Under the pieces are notes generated by a model, which searched no databases, was not told the DNA's origin, and saw only the letters and a list, made by a program, of their open reading frames with translations. Shown here one piece after another: positions 1-5,981 of a stretch of DNA of 6,436 bases. The stretch covers positions 8,893-15,328 of the forward strand of contig DBUL01000037.1 of the NCBI GenBank assembly GCA_002307905.1. The letters are read 5' to 3'. The translations under genes and the position numbers were made by a program. The stretch comes from Rhizobiaceae bacterium UBA1291. GTDB lineage: Bacteria > Pseudomonadota > Alphaproteobacteria > Rhizobiales > Rhizobiaceae. Position 1 is the stretch's first letter, and every line of letters starts with the position of its first letter.

Positions 1-239
1 TGCTCGCCGACGAGATCAACCGGATGTTCCTGGAGCCGTCCATCTTCACGCGGCACGGCGGAAAGAGCGGCGGCGGTGCGGGGCTTACGCCGTTCGGCGA
101 GGCCTTGCTCGCCTGCTGCCAACGGATGGAGGCCGCGGCCCGGCGGGCGCTTGCCAAGGACATAGGCTGGGTGGAGGGGATGATCGATCCCGGCTTTGCT
201 CCCGCCGAGAAGGCGTCGAAGGCTCCCGCCGAGGATTGA
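1..239 (+). CDS. modE: ModE-type molybdenum-responsive regulator, short DNA-binding-only form (3' end, start outside window)
   Basis: About 78 C-terminal residues are visible (reading frame starts at base 3, TGA stop at 237-239); the start lies before the window. The segment ADEINRMFLEP, followed by RHGGKSGGGAGLTPFGEALL, is the end of the recognition helix region and the glycine-rich wing of the ModE/LysR-type winged helix. The following helix (CCQRMEAAARRAL) matches the linker or dimerisation helix of ModE. Only about 26 residues follow, ending in an Ala/Lys/Glu-rich tail, far too few for a TOBE/Mop domain. It therefore looks like the single-domain ModE(S) class. Such proteins repress modABC under molybdenum-replete conditions, and in Agrobacterium tumefaciens and Sinorhizobium meliloti (recalled from the literature) they were reported to respond to molybdenum cofactor availability. 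The gene is convergent with modC, 16 bp away, which supports a role in regulating this operon. Recognition is by motif only, because the helix-turn-helix core is outside the window. Confidence 0.85.
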   Translation, partial: LADEINRMFLEPSIFTRHGGKSGGGAGLTPFGEALLACCQRMEAAARRALAKDIGWVEGMIDPGFAPAEKASKAPAED

Positions 240-255
240 CGTGCCTGGTCCAGCG

Positions 256-1341
256 TCATGCGGTGCGATAGATGCCCTCGGCGGCGATCGACACCGCCTT
301 GAACAGCAGGTGGACCGGCATGCCCTGGGCGAGACCGAGACTGGCGGCGGACCGCCGGGTGATCTCGGCCAGCACGCGATCACCGTTGCAATCGATCGCG
401 ACCATGACCGCGGTGCCCGCCTCGCCGATTTCCTCGACCGTCCCCTCCAGCCGGTTGAGCGTCGAAATCCCTTCCGGCCGCACGGTTGCCAGCATGACTT
501 CGCTGGTCGGCACGAAGGCCCGGATATGTGCGCCGATGGGGATGTCGGTGGCGCGCAGGTACAGCGGACCGGCTCTGGATTCGGCGAGTGTCAAACCTTC
601 GTCCGGGCTATGTCCGGTGACGATGGCATGCAGGAAGCTCCCGGTCCTCATGTCGCCCGTAGCCGTCGGAACAACGCCAAGCACCTCGTCGGGCCGACCG
701 ATCGCCACCGTCCTGCCGGCGCCCATGACGACCACCCGCGTCGCAAGGCGCGTGACCTCCTCGATGGAATGGCTGACGTAAAGGATCGGGATGCCGGCCT
801 GGTCGCGCATGCGCTCGATGTCGGGCAGGATCGCCACCTTGAGCTCATGGTCGAGAGCCGAGAGGGGCTCGTCCATCAACAGGAGGCGCGGCTTGGCCAT
901 CAGGGCCCGCCCCAGGGCGACACGCTGCTTCTCGCCACCGGAGAGCAGCGCAGGACGGCGGTCGAGAAGCGGGCTGATCTGCAGCAGGTCGACCACTCGG
1001 TCCAACTCTTCGCCAGGTTCGTGGCGCGGGGCGAAGCGGGCACCGTAACGCAGGTTGGCGCGCACGGTCAGGTGCGGGAAGAGCCGTGCCTCCTGAAAGA
1101 CATAGCCGATGCGGCGGCGATGGGGCGGCACGAAGCGACGACTTTCGCCATCCGCCCAAAGCTCGCCGTTGAAAGCGATCCGGCCGTGGTCGGGACGGAT
1201 CAGACCCGCCACCAGATTTACGAGTGTGGTCTTGCCGGACCCGGACGGGCCGAACAGCGCGGTGAGGCCGTCGCCGATGGAAAGGCCGACCGTCAGGTCA
1301 AACGTACCCTGCCTGTGCCGGACATCGATCTCCAGCATCAT
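256..1341 (-). CDS. modC: Molybdate ABC transporter ATP-binding protein ModC
   Basis: This 361-residue protein is the ATPase of the ModABC molybdate importer, a dimer on the cytoplasmic face of the ModB channel. All ABC motifs are intact: Walker A GPSGSGKTT (31-39), Q-loop Gln83 in VFQEARLFPH, signature LSGGEKQRV (133-141), Walker B LLLMDEP (153-159), D-loop SALD (161-164) and switch His191 in YVSHSIEEV. SHSIEEV and FQEARLFPHLTV are typical of ModC. A C-terminal TOBE/Mop domain spans about 294-355 (from NRLEGTVEEIGEAGTAV), the oxyanion-binding module that in ModC can give molybdate feedback. The length is normal for the family. The ATG overlaps the modB stop by 4 bp (ATGA), so translation is probably coupled; a second ATG follows directly (MM). 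It is the last gene of the operon and ends 16 bp from the convergent modE stop, with no terminator hairpin in between. Confidence 0.97.
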   Translation of the reverse strand: MMLEIDVRHRQGTFDLTVGLSIGDGLTALFGPSGSGKTTLVNLVAGLIRPDHGRIAFNGELWADGESRRFVPPHRRRIGYVFQEARLFPHLTVRANLRYGARFAPRHEPGEELDRVVDLLQISPLLDRRPALLSGGEKQRVALGRALMAKPRLLLMDEPLSALDHELKVAILPDIERMRDQAGIPILYVSHSIEEVTRLATRVVVMGAGRTVAIGRPDEVLGVVPTATGDMRTGSFLHAIVTGHSPDEGLTLAESRAGPLYLRATDIPIGAHIRAFVPTSEVMLATVRPEGISTLNRLEGTVEEIGEAGTAVMVAIDCNGDRVLAEITRRSAASLGLAQGMPVHLLFKAVSIAAEGIYRTA

Positions 1342-2033
1342 ACTGCCGCACCGATCCGTGCCGCCATGCGGCGCGACAGGACTTCCGAGCCGACAAGAGC
1401 GGCGAGTGATACGGCGATGGAGATCAACGTCAGTCTCATGGCTGCGACATCGCCGCCCGGTACCTGGGTATAGGTATAGATTGCCGAGGCGAGTGTCTGG
1501 GTTTCACCGGGGATGTTGGAGACGAAGGTGATCGTCGCGCCGAACTCGCCCATGGCCTTGGCGAAGGCGAGCACGGCGCCGGCCGCGATCCCGGGCAGGA
1601 TCAGCGGCAGGGTCACCGTGGCGAAGACCCAGGCCGGGGCTGCGCCGAGCGTCGAGGCGGCGGTTTCCAGCCTACGGTCGACCGCATCGAGAGACAGGCG
1701 GATCGAGCGGACCAGCAGGGGAAAGCCCATGACGGCGGCGGCAAGTGCCGCGCCGGTCCAGCGGAAGGAGAAGACCAGTCCGAACCATTCGTCGAGGAAG
1801 GCGCCGACGGCACCGCGCCGGCCGAAGGTCAGCAGCAGAAGATAGCCAGTCACCACCGGCGGCATGATCAGCGGCAGGTGGACGAGGCCGTTGAGCAGGC
1901 TCTTGCCCCAGAAATCGCGCCGGGACAGAAGCCACGCGACCGCGATGCCGAAGGGCAGCGAGAAGGCCACGGCGGTTGCCGCGACCTTGAGGCTAAGCTG
2001 CATCGCCGTCAGTTCTTCCGGGGTCAGCGCCAC
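1338..2033 (-). CDS. modB: Molybdate ABC transporter permease ModB
   Basis: This 231-residue inner-membrane permease forms the molybdate translocation path as a dimer. Hydrophobic segments are visible at about 12-36, 50-70, 92-112, 140-160 and 200-217, consistent with the usual five or six helices. The cytoplasmic EAA loop that docks on ModC lies at about 122-148 (LETAASTLGAAPAWVF...TLPLILPG). The segments LPLIMPPVVTGYLLL and AMGEFGATITFVSNIPGET are strongly conserved in ModB. I chose the GTG start at 2033: it gives the usual ModB N-terminus (TPEELTAMQLSLKVA) and is preceded by TAGGA, which overlaps the modA stop codon 12 bp upstream. An internal ATG at codon 11 (2003-2001) has a GGAAGA sequence upstream and is a weaker alternative. 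The gene overlaps modC by 4 bp and is cotranscribed with modA. Confidence 0.96.
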   Translation of the reverse strand: MALTPEELTAMQLSLKVAATAVAFSLPFGIAVAWLLSRRDFWGKSLLNGLVHLPLIMPPVVTGYLLLLTFGRRGAVGAFLDEWFGLVFSFRWTGAALAAAVMGFPLLVRSIRLSLDAVDRRLETAASTLGAAPAWVFATVTLPLILPGIAAGAVLAFAKAMGEFGATITFVSNIPGETQTLASAIYTYTQVPGGDVAAMRLTLISIAVSLAALVGSEVLSRRMAARIGAAV

Positions 2034-2045
2034 GCCTGAACGATC

Positions 2046-2849
2046 CTAGTTGGTCCTGGCGAGCACGGTGAAGCCGGCGGCCGTGAAGATGGCATGGGCC
2101 TTTGCTCCCTGCAGGTAGGTGAGGAAGGCGGCGGCATCTTCGGCATTCTTCGCTTCCTTCAGGACGGCGGCGGGATAGACGATGGCAGGATGGCTCGATT
2201 CGGGAAAACGGTCCACGACCTTGACGCCGGTATCAGTTTTGGCATCGGTCTCATAGACGATGCCGAGCGGCGCCTCGGCGCGCGAGACGAGAAGGAGCGC
2301 GGCGCGCACGTTCTCCGCTTGGGCGACCTTGTCCGCGACGCTGTCCCAGACGCCGAGATTTTGCAGGGCTGCCTTGCCATAGGTGCCGGCCGGAACGGAA
2401 TCGGTATTGGCCATGGCGAGATGGCCGCCGGCCAGAAGATCGGCCAGCGGGAATCCATCCGAGATCGTCGCTGCAATCTCGGCATCCTTCGGCGCGACGA
2501 GAACCAGGCGATTGCCGAGCAGGTGGACGCGGCTGTCGCCCACGACAAGGCCCGCCTTGTCCAGATAATCCATCCATTTCAGGTCGGCGGAAATGAAGAG
2601 ATCGGCCGGGGCACCCTCCTCGATCTGCTTGGCAAGCGCCGAGCTGCCGGCAAAGGACACGGAGGTCTCCTTGCCCGTCTCGGCCTTCCACGCTGCGGAG
2701 ACCTCGTCGAGTACCTCCTTCAGGCTGGCGGCGGCGTAGACCGTCAACGAGCCTTCGGCAAAGGCGGCCGTGACCGGCTGGACGAGAAATGCTGCGGCGA
2801 CCACGGCAATTCTTGCCAGACCAGGGAGCGAACGGCACGAAAAGAGCAT
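2046..2849 (-). CDS. modA: Molybdate-binding periplasmic protein ModA
   Basis: This 267-residue protein is the periplasmic high-affinity receptor that delivers molybdate (or tungstate) to ModBC. An N-terminal Sec signal peptide is evident: arginines at 6 and 13, a hydrophobic core at about 14-24 and a likely cleavage after AFA (residue 31). The mature protein starts near GSLTVYAAASL. Binding residues known from E. coli ModA can be placed by motif and spacing: Ser42 (AASL), Ser69 (AGSS), Ala154 (VPAGTYGKAAL), Val181 (ENVRAAL) and Tyr199 (GIVYETD). The Ser-Ser, Ala-Val and Val-Tyr spacings (27, 27 and 18) equal those of E. coli. The ATG is supported by a near-ideal AGGAGG (2860-2855) five bases upstream. 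It is the first gene of modABC and follows directly after the Mo-box, so repression under adequate molybdenum is expected. Confidence 0.97.
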   Translation of the reverse strand: MLFSCRSLPGLARIAVVAAAFLVQPVTAAFAEGSLTVYAAASLKEVLDEVSAAWKAETGKETSVSFAGSSALAKQIEEGAPADLFISADLKWMDYLDKAGLVVGDSRVHLLGNRLVLVAPKDAEIAATISDGFPLADLLAGGHLAMANTDSVPAGTYGKAALQNLGVWDSVADKVAQAENVRAALLLVSRAEAPLGIVYETDAKTDTGVKVVDRFPESSHPAIVYPAAVLKEAKNAEDAAAFLTYLQGAKAHAIFTAAGFTVLARTN

Positions 2850-2854
2850 GAAGA

Positions 2855-2860
2855 CCTCCT
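2855..2860 (-). promoter_or_regulatory. Ribosome binding site of modA
   Basis: AGGAGG on the minus strand is a perfect Shine-Dalgarno core five bases before the modA ATG. It lies only two bases downstream of the Mo-box palindrome, so operator and translation start are tightly packed. This supports the ATG at 2849 as the true start. Confidence 0.85.
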
Positions 2861-2862
2861 AA

Positions 2863-2898
2863 AGCTATCGATATATCCAGTGAGATATATCGATAGCT
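2863..2898. promoter_or_regulatory. Mo-box: ModE operator upstream of modA (perfect 36-bp palindrome)
   Basis: Two perfect 15-bp arms, AGCTATCGATATATC (2863-2877) and its reverse complement (2884-2898), flank the 6-bp spacer CAGTGA. The inner 28 bp have the geometry of the E. coli ModE operator: 11-bp half-sites of the type ATCGnTATAT, spacer of six, inverted half-site. Position in front of modA and the linked modE gene make ModE binding the natural reading. It probably covers the -10 and transcription start of the modABC promoter, so bound ModE would block RNA polymerase. The symmetry and position are seen directly; ModE binding is inferred from known Mo-boxes. Confidence 0.87.
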
Positions 2899-2918
2899 GA
2901 AAAGGATGCCAGCGGCAA
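2890..2918 (-). promoter_or_regulatory. Candidate sigma70-type promoter of modABC
   Basis: On the minus strand TTGCCG (2918-2913) could serve as a -35 element, with a 17-bp spacer and TATCGA (2895-2890) as a weak -10 (three of six consensus bases) inside the upstream arm of the Mo-box. A start near 2883 would leave a leader of about 33 nt carrying only one operator arm. The overlap with the operator fits repression, but the -10 match is poor and the exact promoter is uncertain. Confidence 0.35.
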
Positions 2919-3062
2919 GAGACACGCCGAGCGCGTTTACGTTTGCTCTCGGGGCGATGAAAAGCCGCAGATCCGCGCCGATGGTACGGTTATGTTGGTC
3001 AGCGTGTGTGGGATCCGCGCATCGAATGCTGCGCACGCCGTTGCTTGACTAAGCCTCGCAAA

Positions 3063-3097
3063 AAGCCAGGCGAGCCGGCGACCGGCTCGCCTGGCTT
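3063..3097 (-). terminator. Rho-independent terminator of the DUF1217 gene
   Basis: A perfect 16-bp inverted repeat (arms 3063-3078 and 3082-3097, AAGCCAGGCGAGCCGG and its complement) has a 3-nt loop. On the minus strand the hairpin runs into five T residues (3065 side, CTTTTTGC). The stem begins within the TGA stop codon of the DUF1217 gene. The plus-strand exit has no T-run, so it acts in one direction and separates the DUF1217 transcript from modABC downstream. Confidence 0.88.
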
Positions 3098-5715
3098 CAT
3101 CGCGCGCGTAGCTGCGAAATCGACATCAGCAGGTCGGTGCTTATGCCTGCGCTACCGCCGCCCATCAGGATCGACAGGGAGGGAGACGAGTTCACACCGT
3201 TTTCCAGATCGTACATGATGGTGAAGCGCCGCACCAGTTTGGCGAGTTTTTCCGGATCCGTCAGGTCAGAGAGATTCATATTGTTCTCGACCAGACGCGC
3301 CTGCTGATCGATGTCCATACTGCCGATCTCCTCCGGCAGGCTGAAGGTGGTCCGGAAGAACTCGAGAAGTGCCGGGTCGCCCAAGATGTCATAGGCCGAG
3401 GTGATGGATTGTGCCATCCGTTCGAAATACAGCGCAAGACGCACGCCGGCATTGTTGTTGCCCTCCTCCGCCTCGAGGGTCTGGCGCAGGAACAGGTTGA
3501 GCGCTTCGCGAACCTCCCCCGCCGTCTGAATGCCACCACTCGGGCTGCTCGCGACCCTGCCCTGCTCGTTGAAGTTGAACGATGCCAGGAGTTCGGCAAA
3601 GCGGCCATCCTTCTGCTCGTGGACGAAGCTCTTCGGGTCTCCGAGATCCGAGGTGAAGATGCTACGCAGAAAATCGTCTGACACCTTTGCGGGGTCGAGC
3701 CCCTTGGCGACCAGAACCACATCGACCAGCCGCCGATCACCAAGAAATTCGTCCAGGCTCTTCAGACTGGACATGGTGTCCTGATAATACTTGGCTTCGA
3801 CCTCGGCGTCCTTCTTGATCTTCTCCTTCTGATCATCGTCGGCGAAGCGAGCCTTCTGGACAATATAGTTCTTGGCATATTTCCTGATTGTGCCCTCGTC
3901 CTGCGCCATGGCGGGCCAACTCAGTTCGCCCTTTTCATCGAAATTGAACAAGCGGGCGAACTTGAGGTAGCGGTCGTCCTTCAGCGAATTGGCAAAACTC
4001 TTCGGATCGTCCAGATCGCTCATGAGAACACGCTTCATCGTGCGTGCGGAAATCTCGTCCGGATCGAGTCCGACGGCTTTCATGGCGAAGTTATAGACCG
4101 ACCGCGTTTTTACCAGCTCATCCACCGTACGGATGCTGCCACTGTCGGTGTTGAAGCCGGCGAGCGCATTCTTGTAGGCAGCGATCGCCTTCTCGTCTGC
4201 CAGTTCATAGGCATCGTCGTAGCCGGAGAAATATCGGCTGGATGTCTGCGACAGCTGCTGTGCACTTTGCGCCGGATCGCCTGGCGCGAGGGTCCCATCC
4301 TCCTGAAAATTGAATGCACGGGCGAGCGCAACGAAATTTTCGTAGTTCTTGCTCGTTTTGTACTGCTGGTTCAGGTAGCTCGTCGGATCGTCCGGATCGC
4401 TGGTCATGACGAACTTCAGCGTAGAAGTGACAACCGCGGCGCTGGTCAGTCCGAAAGCCTGCTTGATGTAGGAGACGATCCGGCTGTCAGCCAGCAGATC
4501 GGTGACGGTCGTGATGCCAGCGACCTTTGACTTGTAATACTCATCGTTGAGCAGTGCGCCGGTACGGGTGACGCGATCCTGACTGAAGACATAGAGATCA
4601 GTCGTCACTTTCATGGCGTCAGCCGTCTGCGCCGCACCAGCGGCCACTGTGCCATCGGCGGCGAAATTGAATGCATTGGCCAGTTGTTCGTAGACGGAAA
4701 AGCCGGCGATGGAGTTCTGCAGGCGGCTGTTGTCTTCCTTCAGCCTGCTGACGAGTGCGGTAGTCTCGGCGCCAAGTGGTGGCAGGATAGCATTATAGAC
4801 ATCGATGAAACCCTGTTGAGCAGCAAGAAGCGATGGCAGCTCACCTGCATCAGCCACGCCAACCGCTGCATACATGGCCTGCAACTGGGCCTGAAGGGCG
4901 ACGATCTGCTCATCGAGGGCAGGGATGTCGGCAGCCGGCTCGAGCTTCTGTGCCTGAAGATCGTCGATCTGCCCCTGGATCACAGGCTGCTGATCCATGA
5001 TGCTCTGTACCGCTGCAACCAGGCTGACGGCGAATGCACGGTCACTGACCGCGGTCAGCACCGTATTGTTGTCGGCGATCTGGCTCGTCACGGTAGCCGT
5101 CTGTGGTGCGATGACGGTGTTATAATAACTGGTTGGATCACTGACATCGCTGACCATCGCCCCACGCACGATGTCATAGCTGTAGTATTTCACATCGATG
5201 CCGTAGGCCGTGAGCACATAATTGCGCAGACGGTCGTTCCGCAGGAAGGTATCGACATTGGTCGTGAGGCCAACCATGGCCTCATAGTAGCGCTTGTCCT
5301 CGGCCAGCGTCACATCCAGATTGGCGATCGAGGCATTGTAGAGACCAATCATCTCGTCGGTCTGCGCATCCGTCTGCGGAAGCTTGGTCGAGCCGGCAAA
5401 GGAAAAGGCAGCCGCGAAGTTGCGGTAGCGATCGTCCGTCAGTTTGTTTGCGTAGCTGTTCGAATCGCCAAGGTCGCTTTCCAGAACCTTGCGCATGAAG
5501 GCCTTTGCATAGGTCATATCCTCCAGCCCGTGGGCCTTCATCGCGAAGGAATAGAGCCGGTAATCATCGAGGAACTCATCGATCGAGGTAACGCTACCTA
5601 TGTTTTTCTCATAGTAGGCCGATTCGCGCGCGACCTGCTGGTCCGCGGCAGTTCGATTGAGGCTGGACTTGATGTCGCGCACGACGAGATCATAGCTCAG
5701 AAAGGTCGAAACCAT
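3097..5715 (-). CDS. DUF1217 multi-repeat protein, probably flagellum-associated
   Basis: This 872-residue protein contains tandem copies of a roughly 75-85-residue unit that I recognise as DUF1217, an alphaproteobacterial family often found near flagellar genes (from memory). Each unit runs YY(E/K/Q)..., (S/T)(I/V)DEFL.D.RL, a hydrophobic helix ending in GL or GI, then SDL.DP.S(Y/F), and closes with RY..FA..FNF...G. Units: 34-107; 143-200 plus 342-357 (split by an insertion); 393-475; 514-597; 643-721. A degenerate sixth is at about 765-840 (ILGDPALLEFF..., LSDLTDPEKLAKLVRRF), followed by a Gly/Ser-rich stretch (SILMGGGSAG) and a short helical tail. I see no cysteine, no Sec signal peptide and no membrane helix, a composition common in secreted axial flagellar proteins. 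The ATG at 5715 has AGGTGA (5730-5725) nine bases upstream. The gene is monocistronic with its own terminator. No biochemical role is known to me; the flagellar link is inference. Confidence 0.88.
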   Translation of the reverse strand: MVSTFLSYDLVVRDIKSSLNRTAADQQVARESAYYEKNIGSVTSIDEFLDDYRLYSFAMKAHGLEDMTYAKAFMRKVLESDLGDSNSYANKLTDDRYRNFAAAFSFAGSTKLPQTDAQTDEMIGLYNASIANLDVTLAEDKRYYEAMVGLTTNVDTFLRNDRLRNYVLTAYGIDVKYYSYDIVRGAMVSDVSDPTSYYNTVIAPQTATVTSQIADNNTVLTAVSDRAFAVSLVAAVQSIMDQQPVIQGQIDDLQAQKLEPAADIPALDEQIVALQAQLQAMYAAVGVADAGELPSLLAAQQGFIDVYNAILPPLGAETTALVSRLKEDNSRLQNSIAGFSVYEQLANAFNFAADGTVAAGAAQTADAMKVTTDLYVFSQDRVTRTGALLNDEYYKSKVAGITTVTDLLADSRIVSYIKQAFGLTSAAVVTSTLKFVMTSDPDDPTSYLNQQYKTSKNYENFVALARAFNFQEDGTLAPGDPAQSAQQLSQTSSRYFSGYDDAYELADEKAIAAYKNALAGFNTDSGSIRTVDELVKTRSVYNFAMKAVGLDPDEISARTMKRVLMSDLDDPKSFANSLKDDRYLKFARLFNFDEKGELSWPAMAQDEGTIRKYAKNYIVQKARFADDDQKEKIKKDAEVEAKYYQDTMSSLKSLDEFLGDRRLVDVVLVAKGLDPAKVSDDFLRSIFTSDLGDPKSFVHEQKDGRFAELLASFNFNEQGRVASSPSGGIQTAGEVREALNLFLRQTLEAEEGNNNAGVRLALYFERMAQSITSAYDILGDPALLEFFRTTFSLPEEIGSMDIDQQARLVENNMNLSDLTDPEKLAKLVRRFTIMYDLENGVNSSPSLSILMGGGSAGISTDLLMSISQLRAR

Positions 5716-5981
5716 GGGGACCGCTCACCTGAAAAACGAAATATCACAATCTTCGCAGATCCTGCCGGACGAGGCTTGTCCCGGGCTGACACGCGCCCTT
5801 CGTGTTCACGTTTAGGAAACCGTGCCGAATTCGAAAGCGCTAACCATTTGAGCCGGCAAAGTTTTTTTAACCGCGATTTTTAAGCTGTCTCTCAGGGAAG
5901 CGGGGCTACCTTCCGCTCCAGAGGACGAAAAGTCCCGATCAGACGAGCGCATGACGCACTCTCGGGTAAAACAAGGGTAGC
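5716..5981. promoter_or_regulatory. Divergent intergenic region between DUF1217 and DUF6101 genes, with CtrA-like elements
   Basis: These 266 bp must hold the promoters of both divergent genes. The minus-strand end carries the AGGTGA ribosome binding site of the DUF1217 gene. In the middle is an AT-rich stretch (5841-5883) with TAACCAT (5841-5847), a run of seven T followed by TTAACC (5867-5872), and a second TTAA (5880-5883). These resemble CtrA half-sites (TTAACCAT or TTAAC), but no full TTAA-N7-TTAA site is present: the two TTAA are nine bases apart. I found no convincing -35/-10 pair for either direction and no sigma54 site. No coding sequence is supported here. Confidence 0.4.

Noticed and set aside
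196..1473. Long plus-strand open frame of 425 codons opposite modC
   Set aside because: It lies antisense to a fully conserved modC, its translation is low-complexity (rich in Arg, Gly, Asp, His) and it matches nothing I recognise. It is a shadow frame caused by high G+C.
2970..3020. Direct repeat GATCCGCGC at 2970-2978 and 3012-3020, 42 bp apart
   Set aside because: Nine bases in a G+C-rich genome is weak, the flanks differ and it does not relate to the promoter. Chance is likely.
2251..3036. Minus-strand frame of 261 codons overlapping modA and its promoter
   Set aside because: It runs out of frame through modA, the Mo-box and the Shine-Dalgarno sequence, and its translation is Arg/Gly-rich without any motif.
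2899..3062. Search for a second Mo-box or a small gene upstream of modA
   Set aside because: No further ATCGnTATAT half-site pair is visible, and no short frame has a convincing ribosome binding site. The stretch appears to be a plain spacer.
4684..5883. Plus-strand open frame of 399 codons opposite the DUF1217 gene
   Set aside because: It is antisense to a gene with clear protein repeats, has no recognisable domain and reads through the intergenic region. It is a shadow frame.
5867..5883. Full CtrA site TTAA-N7-TTAA
   Set aside because: The two TTAA tetramers are nine bases apart, not seven, so only half-site-like matches can be claimed.
5894..5930. Possible hairpins GGAAG...CTTCC and GGAC...GTCC before the DUF6101 gene
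   Set aside because: The stems are only four to five base pairs with no T-run, so neither a terminator nor a riboswitch can be supported.
5716..5981. Sigma54 flagellar promoter (GG-N10-GC) in front of the DUF1217 gene
   Set aside because: No TGGCAC-N5-TTGC-like element was found on either strand in this region.
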